A DNA stretch of 64,000 bases from Muraenolepis orangiensis (GCA_027704905.1 CM050999.1:2148847-2212846), one strand, 5' to 3'. Shown: positions 48,152-60,766, counted from the stretch's first letter. Notes: generated by a model from the sequence alone, not told the origin. Program-made: numbers and translations.

Positions 48152-49410
48152 CCTGCCGGTACTCCGCACCCGATACCCCCGGTACAGACTCCTTCCCCTG
48201 TCCCGGACTACCCGCCGGTCAACTACCTGCCGGTACTCCGCACCCTATACCCCGGTACAGACTCCTTCCCCTGTCCCGGACTACCCGCCGGTCAACTACC
48301 TGCCGGTACTCCGCACCCGATACCCCCGGTACAGACTCCCTCCCCTGTCCCGGACTACCCGCCGGTCAACTACCTGCCGGTACTCCAAACCATATACCCC
48401 CGGTACAGACTCCTTCCCCCGTCCCGGACTACCCGCCGGTCAACTGCCTGCCGGTACTCCGCACCCGATACCCCGGTACAGACTCCTTCCCCTGTCCCGG
48501 ACTACCCGCCGGTCAACTACCTGCCGGTACTCCGCACCCGATACCCCCGGTACAGACTCCTTCCCCCATCCCGGACTACCCGCCGGTCAACTACCTGCCG
48601 GTACTCCGCACCCGATACCCCCGGTACAGACTCCTTCCCCCATCCCGGACTACCCGCCGGTCAACTACCTGCCGGTACTCCGCACCCGATACCACCGGTA
48701 CAGACTCCTTCCCCTGTCCCGGACAACCCGCCGGTCAACTACCTGCCGGTACTCCGCACCCGATACCCCCGGTACAGACTCCTTTCCCTGTCCCGGACTA
48801 CCCGCCGGTCAACTACCTGCCGGTACTCCGCACCCGATACCCCCGGTACAGACTCCTTTCCCCGTCCCGGACTACCCGCCGGTCAACTACCTACCGGTAC
48901 TCCGCACCCGATACCCCCGGTACAGACTCCTTCCCCCGTCCCGGACTACCCGCCGGTCAACTGCCTGCCGGTACTCCGCACCCGATACCCCCGGTACAGA
49001 CTCCTTCCCCTGTCCCGGACTACCCGCCGGTCAACTACCTGCCGGTACTCCGCACCCGATACCCCCGGTACAGACTCCTTCCCCTGTCCCGGACTACCCG
49101 CCGGTCAACTACCTGCCGGTACTCCGCACCCGATACCCCCGGTACAGACTCCTTCCCCTGTCCCGGACTACCCGCCGGTCAACTACCTGCCGGTACTCCG
49201 CACCCGATACCCCCGGTACAGACTCCTTCCCCTGTCCCGGACTACCCGCCGGTCAACTACCTGCCGGTACTCCGCACCCGATACCCCCGGTACAGACTCC
49301 CTCCCCTGCCCGGACTACCCGCCGGTCAACTACCTGCCGGTACTCCGCACCCGATACCCCCGGTACAGACTCCCTCCCCTGCCCGGACTACCCGCCGGTC
49401 AACTACCTGA
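48152..49410. repeat. 74-bp minisatellite, right block
   Basis: About 17 units of the 42740-42969 array; variants include CCAAACCATATA near 48385 and ACCACCGG near 48692. Proline/arginine-rich frames through it are artefacts. Confidence 0.96.
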
Positions 49411-49797
49411 AGTATTATTACAGTAATACGTAGGTATATACAATATACAACAATACGTATAGTGCAAATTGGCAGTAATAAAATACTAATAAATAACTCA
49501 TGAGTACTGAAAAAGTGACATGTAAAAAGTGAAATTGAATTTACAGTGCAAAATGACAGTGAAAGGAATAACAGTGCGTTGACCTCAGGTCACTGAGTCT
49601 CCACTGTCCCTCTCACCACCCGAGGTAGATGAATTATAGAGACAATATAGAGACACTCATTCCTCATCACACAGCGTTGACCTATACAGTTTAGGCTGAT
49701 ACTAAGTATGATTCAATATTAACTCTGACCATGAAAAGGGTTAATGGACTCTGGTCAGTGAAGAAGTACAACGTTCATGTTTAATATAACATTAAAT
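49411..49797. other. No recognised feature
   Basis: AT-rich sequence between the 74-bp minisatellite and the gypsy 5' LTR. No gene or repeat was recognised. Confidence 0.5.
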
Positions 49798-50793
49798 TGT
49801 TGGACCGCGGATCGCCAACGCCTCGCACGGGGAATAGCAGCCTGTGGGGACCGACCAGTTGCCACACTGCCGACCGTAAACATTGCAGCACGGGTGAGCT
49901 GTCGTTGCGGGCTTACCGTACCAGTGGAGAGGACGCTTGAGAGTGCGCCAGGTTAGTCTGACACTAGGTATCCCCACTGGGGGTTTGTTTTTACGCAGCT
50001 GGGGAGCAGAGACATTTCCTTTTTTTGGCCGATCCGAGGAGACGGACAGTGGGAGTCCCTCGATCGGCCACGACTAACACTGTTGCGCCCTAGGCACTTC
50101 ATTCCCTGTTTATGGGGTACAGACCGCATAGTGTAGTTAGCTTAGTATAGCTGTGTTAGGGACAGGGTTAGGGGAAGGGGGGCTTGATCCATAGGCCTAC
50201 CGCCCAGATAGGGCCACGTCCCCAGTATCAGCAGTACCCCCCCCCATTTTAAGAACACGCATGCTTATTTTTCCTTGGTTGCAGTGTCACCCCTACGTGT
50301 GTAGTGTGCCTGATTGTAGGGTCACCCTGAATTAATAGGGCACGTGTGTAGTTGGCTAAGAGCCCTTATTTTTTCCTTGGTTGCAGTGTCACCCCTACGT
50401 GTGTTGTGTGCCAGTCTGTAGTGTCACCCCTACGTGTGCAGTGGACCACCTGACGAGGGGGGGGAACCGGATAGCGGGGGAGGAACTAGCAGGGTGGGGA
50501 GACCACCGGGAGCAGGGCCCCTTATAGCCTAGCCTGTAGTCCCAGAGGCAGCCCCACGCACAGTGTAGTTTTATAGGTTTAATAGTACTGTATTTTATGA
50601 ATTATATTGGGTACCCCCTATGTGTTTAATAAAGATTTTTATACTCTTATTCACCGCCTCCGTGCTTGCTTGTTGGAGTGATATTGGAGATCGGTATGGT
50701 AGCTAGCCCACTGGAGAGTGTATCCTATGTAGCTACCCGCTTGCACTGTGTGGTTGCATGGATTAGGACATTCTCCGTGGTGCACTAGTGACA
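49798..50793 (+). repeat. Gypsy 5' LTR (probably 5'-truncated)
   Basis: TGTTGGACCGCGGATCGCC ... GCACTAGTGACA. Matches 56043-57042 almost throughout. Contains TTTAATAAAGATTTTT at about 50625, a poly(A) signal. About 430 bp that precede the match in the 3' copy are missing here. Confidence 0.88.
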
Positions 50794-50798
50794 TCTTT

Positions 50799-50816
50799 TG
50801 GCGTTGTCGGCAGGAT
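50799..50816 (+). promoter_or_regulatory. Putative primer-binding site
   Basis: TGGCGTTGTCGGCAGGAT begins 5 nt after the 5' LTR end. The TGG start is complementary to a tRNA CCA end. The tRNA was not identified. Confidence 0.6.
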
Positions 50817-50838
50817 CTCCTTATCACCCGCAACAAGC

Positions 50839-51866
50839 ATGTCGGAAGACGAGATTACTCAGGGCGGTGAGCCAGGGACTTCGATAACTCCAAATCCCCC
50901 AGTTATGAGTGCAGTTATGATGCCATGGTTTTTGGGGTCCCATTGGGTTCCTAGGTTCAGTGGAGAGAAGGGGACAGTCAGATTCAGCCAGTGGTTAGCA
51001 CAGGTAGAAGCATTCTTGCGAGCGCAGACCTTACAGCCCCAACTGAGTGGATTTCATCCTTAGCTCCCTTGATGGCGCAGCTCACAGAGAAGCTATGCTA
51101 CTCCCATCAACCACTAGGGGATCCGCCCAAGGGATACTAGATGTTCTAACCAGGAAATATGGTGACAATCGGTCCCCCGACACCCTCCAGGTCGAGTTTT
51201 TTGGTTGTCGACAGACGGAGAAGGAAGGGATCGAGGAATTCACTCTACGCCTGAGAGAGTGTCTCCACCGATGGCGAACCAGCGATCCAGACGAGCCAGG
51301 CGACGAGGACAAGAGACTGCGGACACAGTTCGCCAAGGGCCTACGGGAGGGCCCAATAAAGCGTGAGCTCCTACGCCACCTGCGTCGAAACCCCCGAGGG
51401 CCGTTCAAGGACGTCTGCCAGGAGGCAAGCTCCATAGAGGGGGAAGAGCGAACCACCATGGGGGAGGTGGCGGCCTGTCAAGCCCAAGCCGCCACGGTCA
51501 CACCAGCCCCCAAAATTGAACCACTGTCCCAGAGCAGTCTGCAGCAGCTGAAGGACTCCCTGCGGGCGGAGCTACGGGAAGAGCTACGCGACCAGGTGGT
51601 GCTGCTGGGGAAAACCATTGCTGAGGATCTACGGAGCCAGTTCCAAGCCCCAGAACGCAACCCCGAGCCGGCACAACGCTGGACTCGTCCACCCATCTGG
51701 ATTTCCCACACACCGACGTCCTGACCTCCAGGAGGCCCGTAACTACCAGTGGGACGACCAGGGTCGGCCCATTTGTCGGAGCTGCGGTGACGTGGGCCAC
51801 GTTCAGCGGTATTGCCCCCGTAGAGCAGGGCCACCTCCGGATTTTCACTCCCGGAGCCACGGTTGA
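50839..51866 (+). pseudogene. gag: Gypsy gag, two frameshifts
   Basis: ATG at 50839. The structural part runs through three frames: 50839-51063, about 51047-51724, and about 51690-51866. The last holds a CCHC zinc knuckle (CRSCGDVGHVQRYC, near 51777-51818) that binds the element's RNA. The middle part has a charged, arginine/glutamate-rich helical region. Breaks lie near 51045 and 51690. Confidence 0.88.
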
Positions 51867-52458
51867 AGCCCTGGAGAGACCAGCAGTAGTGGGCCGCTGT
51901 CCGGAGGTAGAGTTTCTGATACGGGGCAAGAAGGTGCCTTGCATGCTGGACACGGGCTCGCAGGTGACTCTGTTCGGACAATCGTTCTTCCAGCGGCACA
52001 TCGGAGGTGAAGGGCTACACGGCGCCGAAGAACTCCAGTGGCTGACCCTACGGGCCGCTAACGGCCTACAAGTCCCCTTTGTGGGCTATGCAGTACTGGA
52101 TTTCACCATCGGGGGCATTGAGATACCGGGCCGCGGAGTGGTGATTGTAAAAGATGACTGTATTAGTGCTGAGTATGGCTTACTAGGCATGAATGTCATA
52201 TCGGAGTGTTGGGAGGGGCTCTTCTCAAAAGGCCACCCAGGCCAAGAGGCCTTTAAGTCTACCGTCCCCCCCACTGCCCGGAAGGCGTGGGAGAAAGCAT
52301 TCACCCTTTGCCAGCAGGTACAGCTACACCGCTGGGGGAGTCTGGTGGCACAGCGAGGCTACCACGACAAGCCCCGGTCCTGGTGCCCCCGGAGTCCGAA
52401 ATGGTGGTCTGGGCTGATGTACCTCCTGCACTGGGCCGTCTTGGTTGCCCGGTGCTAA
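51840..52458 (+). pseudogene. Gypsy aspartic protease region
   Basis: The frame shifts again after the zinc knuckle. CMLDTGSQVTLF at about 51940-51975 is the active-site DTGS of a retropepsin, and GLLGMNVISECW near 52170 is the second conserved part. The reading frame drifts near 52350, where coding sense moves to another frame up to 52556. Confidence 0.88.
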
Positions 52459-52690
52459 TCGAAGACCTCGCTGACTGGGCTGAAGAGCGTGGCTGGCGGG
52501 TGGCCCGGTGTATTGGCTGGGTACGGGGAGGTAAGGTGCCCCTCCGCATTTGTTAGCCCCACCTCTCCTCTGTACAGATCCCTCAAAGGTGTGCCCTGGC
52601 AAGTGTGACACCCGTGGCCCCGCGGGATGTCCACGGGGCTGACCGGCTGATCCTGAGAGACATGGCCCCAGGGGTGCTGGAGGTGGATGT

Positions 52691-55342
52691 GTGGATTACC
52701 GCAAATTGAATGCTGTGACCCACAAGGACGCATACCCACTACCCCGGATCGAGGAGTCACTGACCAGCTTAACCCAGGCCAACTGGTACAGCACCCTCGA
52801 CCTGGCCAGTGGATATTGGCAGGTGGAAATGGCGCCTGAGGACCAGGAGAAAACTGCCTTCGCCACACCCATGGGCTTGTACCAGTTTGAAAGGATGCCC
52901 TTTGGCCTCTGTAATGCCCCGGCCACATTTCAGAGGCTGATGCAGCGCTGCCTGGGCGGGCAGGTTTATGACCACCTGCTTATCTACCTAGATGACATCA
53001 TCGTGTACTCGCCGGACTTCCAGAGCCACCTGGGCCACCTGGAGCGAGTGTTCCACCGACTACAGGAGCATGGCCTTAAGCTCCAGCCCGGGAAGTGCAG
53101 GCTGTTCCATCGGGAGGTCATCTACCTGGGGCACGTGGTCAGCGGTAAGGGTGTTTCGACCGACCCAGAGAAGACCCGGGCTGTCAGCAGCTGGCCTGTC
53201 CCAGCCACAGTGCGGCAGGTGAAGTCATTCCTGGGGTTCGTGGGGTACTACCGCCGCTTTATCCCGGGTTTTGCTCGGATAGCGGCGCCACTGACCCACC
53301 TCCTCCAAGGCACGGCCGGGCGACCCACTGCACCGGTGACCTGGACACCGCCCTGCCAGCAAGCGTTCGACCAACTGAGACAGAGGCTTCTGGAGGCCCC
53401 AGTCCTTGCCTTCGCTGACTTAACCCAGCACTTCAAGCGCTACACAGACGCCAGTCTGGAGGGGCTGGGTGGCGTCTTGTCCCAGGTCCAGGAGGGTCGA
53501 GAGCAGGTCATCACCTATGCCAGTCGCAGCCTGTCCCGGACGAAGCGTAACGACCAGAATTACAGCTCCTTCAAGCTGGAGCTGTTGGCCTTGAAGTGGG
53601 CGGTCACGGAGAAATTCAAGGACTATCTCTGGGGGGCCCAGTTCACCATTTACACCGACAACAATCCGCTTGTGCATCTGGACACCGCCCGGCTGGGTGC
53701 GCACGAGCAAAGGTGGGTGGCCCAACTTGCAAATTTTTCTTATGTGATTAAGTACCGCCCAGGGGCTGTGAACCAGAACGCGGACCTACTGTCCCGGCTG
53801 CCGGAGGGCGTGGCAGCCCAGGCAGTGGAAGGACGAGGTCACCCGGACAGCGCCGCCGTGGAGGAAACGGCCCCGGACCCGGACGCTACTGCGTGGGTGC
53901 GGAGCCAGCGAGAGGATCTGGACCTGCGTCAAGTCTGCCAGTGGCTAGAGGAGGGAAGGCCACCCCCTCCGGGTGGTCGCCACCAAATGTCCCCTGCCCT
54001 ACGAGGTCTGCTCGTCGAGTGGGAACGCCTGGACGTCCAGGAGGGACTCTTGGTGCGGAGGGTGACGGAGCCAGACACCCAGACGCCGGCCAACCAGCTC
54101 GTCGTACCCCTTAGCCGAGCCAAGGCACTTTGGCAGGAGTACCATCGGGCAGCTGGCCACTCAAGTGCTGAAAAAGTGCTGTCGATACTACGGCGACGGT
54201 TCTTCTGGGCAGGCATGGGTAAGGCGGTACAGGTGTGGACCACAGAGTGTCCCACGTGTGTGGTCAGTAAGGCGGGGCCGGAGCAGCGGGCACCCATGAA
54301 ATCCATTGAGAGCAGCTATCCATTTGAGGTAGTGGGACTAGACTACCTATCGTTGGGTCGACCAAGTGATGTTTACCCCTACATTCTCGTAATGACGGAT
54401 CTGTTCTCTCGCTATGCTTTTGCAGTCCCCACCAAGGACCAGACGGCGACCAGCACCGTTAAGGCACTGTGGACGGCGCTGATCCAGCCCTTTGGTTGCC
54501 CAGAGCGGTTCGTCACCGACCAGGGGGCTGCCTTCAAGTCCCGACTGTTGAAGCAGCTGTGTGAGGTATACGGGTGTGTGAAGAGCCGGACCACCCCCTA
54601 CCACCCGCAGGGCAACGGAGCTTGCGAGCGGTTCAACCAAACGCTGCTGTCCCTGCTGAGCTCCCTGGATCTAGCCACCCAGCCGTACTGGCACCACCAG
54701 CTGCCGTTCCTACTTCAGGCCTATAACAACTCCACCCATTCCAGCACCGGAATGACGCCCCATTTTGTTCTGTTTGGTCGTCATGCCAGGTTGCCGGTGG
54801 ACCTGATCCACGGCGTTTCCCCTCCACAGCGGAAGACCACGCTGGAAGGATGGGTTGAGGACCATCACCGGGTGTTGACCGAGGCGTACGAACGGGTGCG
54901 AACGAATGCTGCCCGACGACAGGCGTGGGACCGAGCCCGGTACGATCGGGGAGCCCGTGCCGTACCATTGCTGCCCGGTGAACGGGTCCTGGTGAGGAAT
55001 TTCCGCCGTCGGGCGCACGGAAAACTTGCACCACGATGGCTGCCTCAGCCCCATGTCGTCATTGGGCAACCCCGGCCTAACCAACCCGTGTACCTGGTCC
55101 GGCCTGAAGGACAGGAGGGCCCTGGCCGTACCCTTCCTCGGAACAACCTCCGGCCGGGGTACCCACATGCCCGGATGATCCGAGCGATGCCCCACCAGCC
55201 GAAGAACCGGCAACAGGGGCCTGGGTCCCTGACCTCCCCTTTCTCCCTCCACCTGCCCCTGTGGTTGCTGCCAGGGAGTATGAACATCCCGTTCGGGGAG
55301 GTCCTCTTGACCCCGACCCCGTTGAGCCGTACCCAGTGGTAG
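52691..55342 (+). pseudogene. pol: Gypsy pol: reverse transcriptase, RNase H, integrase
   Basis: One open frame of 883 residues. Reverse transcriptase: DYRKLNAVTHKDAYPLPR, FGLCNAPATFQRLM and the YLDD catalytic box at about residues 99-102. RNase H: RYTDASLEGLGG and YTDNNPLVHL. Integrase: H-H-C-C zinc site (HRAAGHSSAE ... CPTCV), then catalytic D in VVGLDYL, D in VTDQGAAF and E in GACERFNQ. The N-terminal end of reverse transcriptase is missing: DYRKLN is joined directly to linker sequence ending MAPGVLEV, so a deletion lies at about 52685. A further frame change near 55260 puts the C-terminal tail (RRSRRSNMGRPPIRL) in another frame up to 55569. Confidence 0.93.
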
Positions 55343-55592
55343 TGAGGGATGCGATGCCCCAGCCAGAGGGGGCAGAACAGGGGCCCGATGACATGGGAAG
55401 GGGCCCGGGAGATGTGGCGGTTCCCGCCAACCCTGAGAGAAGGGAGGTGGCCGCTGAAGGTGTAGGGCCCGAGAACGAGGATGCTGTAGCTCTCCCTGAG
55501 GCTGTGGCCCCCCGACGATCCCGACGGAGTAACATGGGTAGACCACCTATCCGCTTGGTCCAACTGTGATGACCGGGACGGCCATCGATATA

Positions 55593-55615
55593 GGGGGGGG
55601 GGGGGGGGGGAGTTA
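55593..55615 (+). promoter_or_regulatory. Polypurine tract
   Basis: A run of about 18 G plus AG just before TGTCGCG. Its position fits the plus-strand primer, which makes 55616 the likely 3' LTR start. Confidence 0.65.
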
Positions 55616-57042
55616 TGTCGCGTGTTTGGTGTGTGTGCCTTTTGTGTTTCAGAGGAGGTGATGGAGCAAACCGACCAGGAGATGGCGACCTGGGGCTGAT
55701 GACGCCGGCTGCGCTGAGTGGCAGCTCTGAGGGCGGGGCAGCGTACGCAACGCCAGGTGCCCCTGATCAGCTGATGACCTCCAAGCCAGGTGGCAATTAT
55801 GACGTCTGGAGCCGGGACTAAAAGAGAGCTTGGGGATGGTTGTACGCGGCAGAATGAGCCAGAAATTAACCACGACAACACGTCGAACGGACCACGGATC
55901 GCCGACGCCTCGCACGGGGAACAGCAGCCTGGTTTGACCGACCGCGGATCGCCGACGCCGAACGCCTGCACGGGGAATAGCAGCCTGGTTGGACCGACCG
56001 CGGATCGCCGACGCCGAACGCCTGCACGGGGAACAGCAGCCTTGTTGGACCGACCGCGGATCGCCAACGCCTCGCACGGGGAATAGCAGCCTGTGGGGAC
56101 CGACCAGTTGCCACACTGCCGACCGTAAACATTGCAGTACGGGTGAGCTGTCGTTGCGGGCTTACCGTACCAGTGGAGAGGACGCTTGAGAGTGCGCCAG
56201 GTTAGCCTGACACTAGGTATCCCCACTGGGGGTTTGTTTTTACGCAGCTGGGGAGCAGAAACATTTCCTTTTTTTGGCCGATCCGAAGAGACGGACAGTG
56301 GGAGTCCCTCGATCGGCCACGACTAACACTGTTGCGCCCTAGGCACTTCGTTCCCTGTTTATGGGGTACAGGCCGCATAGTGTAGTTAGCTTAGTATAGC
56401 TGTGTTAGGGACAGGGTTAGGGGAAGGGGGGCTTGATCCATAGGCCTACCGCCCAGATAGGGCCACGTCCCCAGTATCAGCAGTACCCCCCCCCATTTTA
56501 AGAACACGCATGCTTATTTTTCCTTGGTTGCAGTGTCACCCCTACGTGTGTAGTGTGCCTGATTGTAGGGTCACCCTGAATTAATAGGGCACGTGTGTAG
56601 TTGGCTAAGAGCCCTTATTTTTTCCTTGGTTGCAGTGTCACCCCTACGTGTGTTGTGTGCCAGTCTGTAGTGTCACCCCTACGTGTGCAGTGGACCACCT
56701 GACGAGGGGGGGGAACCGGATAGCGGGGGAGGAACTAGCAGGGTGGGGAGACCACCGGGAGCAGGGCCCCTTATAGCCTAGCCTGTAGTCCCAGAGGCAG
56801 CCCCACGCACAGTGTAGTTTTATAGGTTTAATAGTACTGTATTTTATGAATTATATTGGGAACCCCCTATGTGTTTAATAAAGATTTTTATACTCTTATT
56901 CACCGCCTCCGTGCTTGCTTGTTGGAGTGATATTGGAGATCGGTATGGTAGCTAGCCCACTGGAGAGTGTATCCTATGTAGCTACCCGCTTGCACTGTGT
57001 GGTTGCATGGATTAGGACATTCTCCGTGGTGCACTAGTGACA
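55616..57042 (+). repeat. Gypsy 3' LTR
   Basis: Probable start TGTCGCGTGTTTGG at 55616; the part shared with the 5' LTR is 56043-57042. At 55888-56060 a 45-56 bp unit (ACCGCGGATCGCCGACGCC ... CACGGGGAACAGCAGCC) is tandemly repeated about four times. Ends ACTAGTGACA. Confidence 0.82.
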
Positions 57043-57480
57043 TATACAGCAGAGGAGGCTCCTCCATTAAGGAAAGGGAGGACCATCCTCCCTAAAACTT
57101 CAAAGAAAAATAAATTTGCAAGAGAAAAATACATCAGTATTTATCCGTCCTCCCCAAGCTCCCTATTAAAGACCATTATAAAACTCCCGGACCCGAGCGG
57201 TCGGTGAGTCCTGTTTTTTAACATGAGTGTGTAGCCAGAGGCTCTGTGAACCAATCAGCAGAGCCTCTGGCTAGACCCGCCCTCAGGGAAGACCATCCTC
57301 CCTGAGGGCGGGTCTAGCCAGAGGCTCTGTGAACCAATCAGCAGAGCCTCTGGCTAGACCCGCCCTCAGGGAAGACCATCCTCCCTGAGGGCGGGTCTAG
57401 CCAGAGGCTCTGTGAACCAATCAGCAGAGCCTCTGGCTAGACCTGCCCTCAGGGAAGACCATCAAATATTTCACCACCAC
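57043..57480. repeat. Foldback repeat with tandem 83-bp hairpins
   Basis: Begins next to the LTR with CAGAGGAGGCTCCTCC and GGGAGGACCATCCTCCC. From 57233 to 57467 an 83-bp unit repeats about 2.8 times. In the central unit a 26-bp arm starting GAGGGCGGGTCTAGCCAGAG (57304-57329) pairs exactly with 57342-57367 around the loop TGAACCAATCAG, which carries a CCAAT box. Confidence 0.92.
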
Positions 57481-57837
57481 CAAACTACACCACGACCACC
57501 TTCCTTCCTCCCCTCCTTTTACAACCACCAGCTGCCACTGGAATACAGGCTACACTAAAAACCGCTTAATACACGGATAACCATGTAAAGAGCTGGGATG
57601 AAAGGTTAATAACTTGGAAGTAAGTGTCAAGTTATGTGATAGTTTGTGCAGATTTCCTACTTGAAGATTTCAAACTGGATTCCACTCAAATGAACAAACT
57701 GTTTTTCCTTTTCCTTTCCAAGTTTCACCATCTTAAAAGGTATGGTAGGCGCTTTTGGAGAAACCAGCTAGTGTAAGATAGATTTTTAAAGTAAACAACC
57801 GAAAAAGTATCAGCCCCTTCCTTCAGACTTCCTTACA
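57481..57837. other. No recognised feature
   Basis: No gene, RNA or repeat recognised. Confidence 0.5.
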
Positions 57838-58003
57838 AAGACCCTCCTCCAATACACATGAACGCGCTCCGCCAATACACACGAACGCGCTCCTCCAATA
57901 CACACGAACGCGCTCCTCCAATACACACGAACGCGCTCCTCCAATACACACGAACGCGCTCCTCCAATACACATGAACGGCGCTCCTCCAATACACATGA
58001 ACG
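57838..58003. repeat. 23-bp minisatellite
   Basis: About seven copies of CTCCTCCAATACACACGAAC plus GCG; the last two read ATGAACGGCG. Confidence 0.95.
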
Positions 58004-58499
58004 GCGCCATGCCAGACACAAGACTTGAGGAGAGGAGCACGAGCTGAGTTTGAGCACGAGCTGGAAGGTTGACCAGCAGGGTGTGCATAGTGCACATAGG
58101 GACAAGAAGGATAATGTTTGTGATTGGTCAGGCTTATGATTAGCCCTATTGGTCAGTTAGAAAGAAGGATATCAGCCCTTTGAAGTTTTTACTTTGGAGG
58201 TTTTATTAGCTTCCATTAACGTGCTGCTGCCCTGCCCTTTAACCCCCAGAAGAGGCTCTTCTTTGGTTTTTATGCCATCTGTCGTATCCATCGCCACCCA
58301 CAAAGACATAATGTAAGATCAAATAAAAAGTGCAGTCTTGGTTTAAATAGAACTCCAAGGCCCCACAAAGGTCAGGCAGGAGATCCCACAATTAGTGCAG
58401 CAGCATCATGAATACAGTACGATAGTGTAATGTAATATGGATGACAATGTTATGGTAGTGGCAGCACTCTGAGCAGTTCAGTAGGCGTCTATCCGTATT
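58004..58499. other. No gene; shares a repeat with 41000-41090
   Basis: TTAGTGCAGCAGCATCATGA and GAGCAGTTCAGTAGG at 58393-58487 match 41005-41085 in diverged form. No coding signal. Confidence 0.45.
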
Positions 58500-60766
58500 G
58501 CGTCTATGGAGTATGGCGCCGTACCAGGTGGCTGCCGTGTCGCGAGCTCCCGCACGACGACGCAGTTTTTTGTTAGTCTTTTTATCGCAACTATCTTAGT
58601 CCAGGAAGTTAGCAACACGTTTACTTAGAACTTTTGCACACTTCGGGAGATCAGATCGACAGTCGTTCGCCGCCTACCGGAGTTTTTTCACTCTTTCGAC
58701 TCGGACGTCCCGCCCGAAGTCACAGCTGGATTATCTCCGACCATCTTGGGCACGATTACACGCAAGCGTCGCCGGAGGAAGCGAGGGAAGCGAGCCGGCG
58801 TGCTAGTCAGGCTGAGACGTCGATCCGATCGTCCCCCACTACCCACCATTCTACTGGCTAATGTACAGTCTCTGGACAATAAGTTAAGCGAGCTACAGGC
58901 TCGTATTCAATTCCACCGGGAAACTAAGGACAATTGTATCATCTGCCTTACGGAGACATGGATGTCGGAGGGGGTTATTGACGCAGCTATCGAGCCGACG
59001 GGCTTTTCCGTCCACCGGGCGGACAGAACAAAGGCTCTCTCCGGTAAAGATCGCGGAGGGGGGGTATGTCTCATGATAAATAGATCTTGGTGCAACCAAA
59101 GTCATGTACATCCCCTCAAGTCTTTCTGTTCCCCGGACCTGGAGTACCTGATGCTTATGTGCCGTCCACACTGGCTACCTCGGGAGTTTACAGCGGTAAC
59201 CGTGACCGCTGTTTACATTCCCCCACAAGCCAACACGGACACAGCGCTGAAGGAACTGTATGGGGCTATCAGCGAACAGGAGTCGGCACACCCCGAGGCT
59301 GCTCTCATCATGGGGGAATTCAACAAGGCGAACCTGAAGAAGGTTCTCCCGAAGTTCTACCAACACATAACGAGCAACACACGGGGTGAGAGGATCCTCG
59401 ACCACTGCTACACGTGATGGCTACAAGGCCCTCCTCCGCCCACCGTTCGGCAAATCAGACCACCGCTCTATCCAGCTACTCCCCGCCTATAGGCAGAGAC
59501 TGAAGCAGCAACCGAACGCTGTGAGGGAGGTCCAATGCTGGTCGGACCAATCGGACCCTATGCTGCAGGATTGTTTTGATCACGCTGACTGGCACATGTT
59601 CCGCGTTCCCTCGGACAATAACATCAACGAGTACGCGTCGTCGGTCACCGGGTTCATCAAGAAGTGCATAGATGACGTTGTTCCGACCAAGTCGGTTCGG
59701 ATATATCCCAACCAGAAACCGTGGATTAACGGCGATGTTCGCGCTGCCCTACATGCGCGTAACGCCGCCTTTGGCTCCGGGAATACGGAGGAATATACGA
59801 GAGCCCGTTACGACCTCCGTAAGACCATCGTTACTGCTAAGCGGGAGTAGAAGATAAATTCAAGAACCGCGATGCGAGGGGTATGTGGCAGGGGCTGCAG
59901 ACGATAACGAACTTCAGAGGGAGAACCAGTTGTGTAGAGAACTCCTCTACCTCCCTCCCAGGAGAACTAAATACTTTTTTTGCTTGGTTCGACGTAAACG
60001 GCAGCCCGCCGAAGCCAGCACCGCCTGAGGAGACCAGCCTGCTGAACATCTCGGAGGCGGATGTGCGCCGCACCTTCAAGCGGCTGAACATCCGTAAGGC
60101 GGCAGGCCCCGACGACATCCCGGGCCGCGTCCTCAGAGCATGCGCAGACCAGTTGGCGGGAGTCTTTGCAGACATCTTCAACCTCTCCCTGTCCCAGGCT
60201 GTTGTCCCCGTGGTCTTCAAGATGTCCACCATCGTGCCTGTCCCTAAACAACCCAAGGTAACATGCCTGAATGACTATAGACCTGTAGCTCTCACCTCGA
60301 TCGTTAGCAAATGCTTCGAGAGGTTGGTCAAGGACTTTATTTGCTCCCTGTTACCTGCCACGCTGGACCCATGTCAATTTGCATATCGTCAAAATAGATC
60401 CACGGACCACGCAATTGCCATGGCCCTCCACACTGCCCTTTCCCACCTGGAGGGAAAGAACTGTTATGTGCGAATGCTGTTTATGGACTACAGCTCAGTG
60501 TTCAACACAATAGTTCCTGCCAAGCTCGACAGCAAGCTTAGAGGTCTAGGCGTACCCCCATCCACGTGCAGCTGGATACTGGACCTCCTGTCGGACCGCC
60601 GCCAGGTGGTGAGGATGGGCAGCACCACATCAGAGCCACTGACCCTCAACACGGGAGCCCCCCAGGGATGCGTGCTGAGCCCTCTCGTCTACTCCCTCTA
60701 CACCCACGACTGCATGGCTATGCACAGCTCCAACGTCATCGTCAAGTTTGCTGACGACACGACACA
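58500..60766 (+). mobile_element. Rex1-type LINE, frameshifted and 3'-truncated
   Basis: Endonuclease: LLANVQSLDNKLSELQARI, TETWM and GEFNKA in the frame 58746-59417, then SDHRSIQLLPAYRQR in the frame 59386-59850. The usual GDFN box reads GEFN here. Reverse transcriptase in the frame 59883-60766: RKAAGPDDIPGRVLRAC, NDYRPVALTSIVSKCFERLV, TGAPQGCVLSPLVYSLYTHD and FADDTT, the catalytic box. Sequence homology stops right after FADDTT at about 60766, so the thumb and 3' UTR are missing. Frame breaks at about 59400 and 59850. Confidence 0.9.

Larger units (their letters stand above)
49798..57042 (+). mobile_element. Ty3/gypsy LTR retrotransposon, frameshifted
   Basis: Order 5' LTR, primer-binding site, gag, protease, reverse transcriptase, RNase H, integrase, polypurine tract, 3' LTR: the standard Ty3/gypsy order. 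The shared 1-kb LTR part differs at about seven positions by eye, so the insertion is recent. At least five frame breaks and a deletion at the start of the polymerase make it non-coding as a whole. No target duplication was found; the 5' LTR appears truncated. Confidence 0.95.

Noticed and set aside
47757..49433. 558- and 431-residue Pro/Arg-rich proteins
   Set aside because: Both are translations of the 74-bp minisatellite in two frames; the period is not divisible by three, so the repeat peptide drifts.
55045..56226. 393-residue minus-strand frame across the gypsy pol end and LTR
   Set aside because: Low-complexity antisense frame over GC-rich gypsy sequence; the real coding strand is plus.
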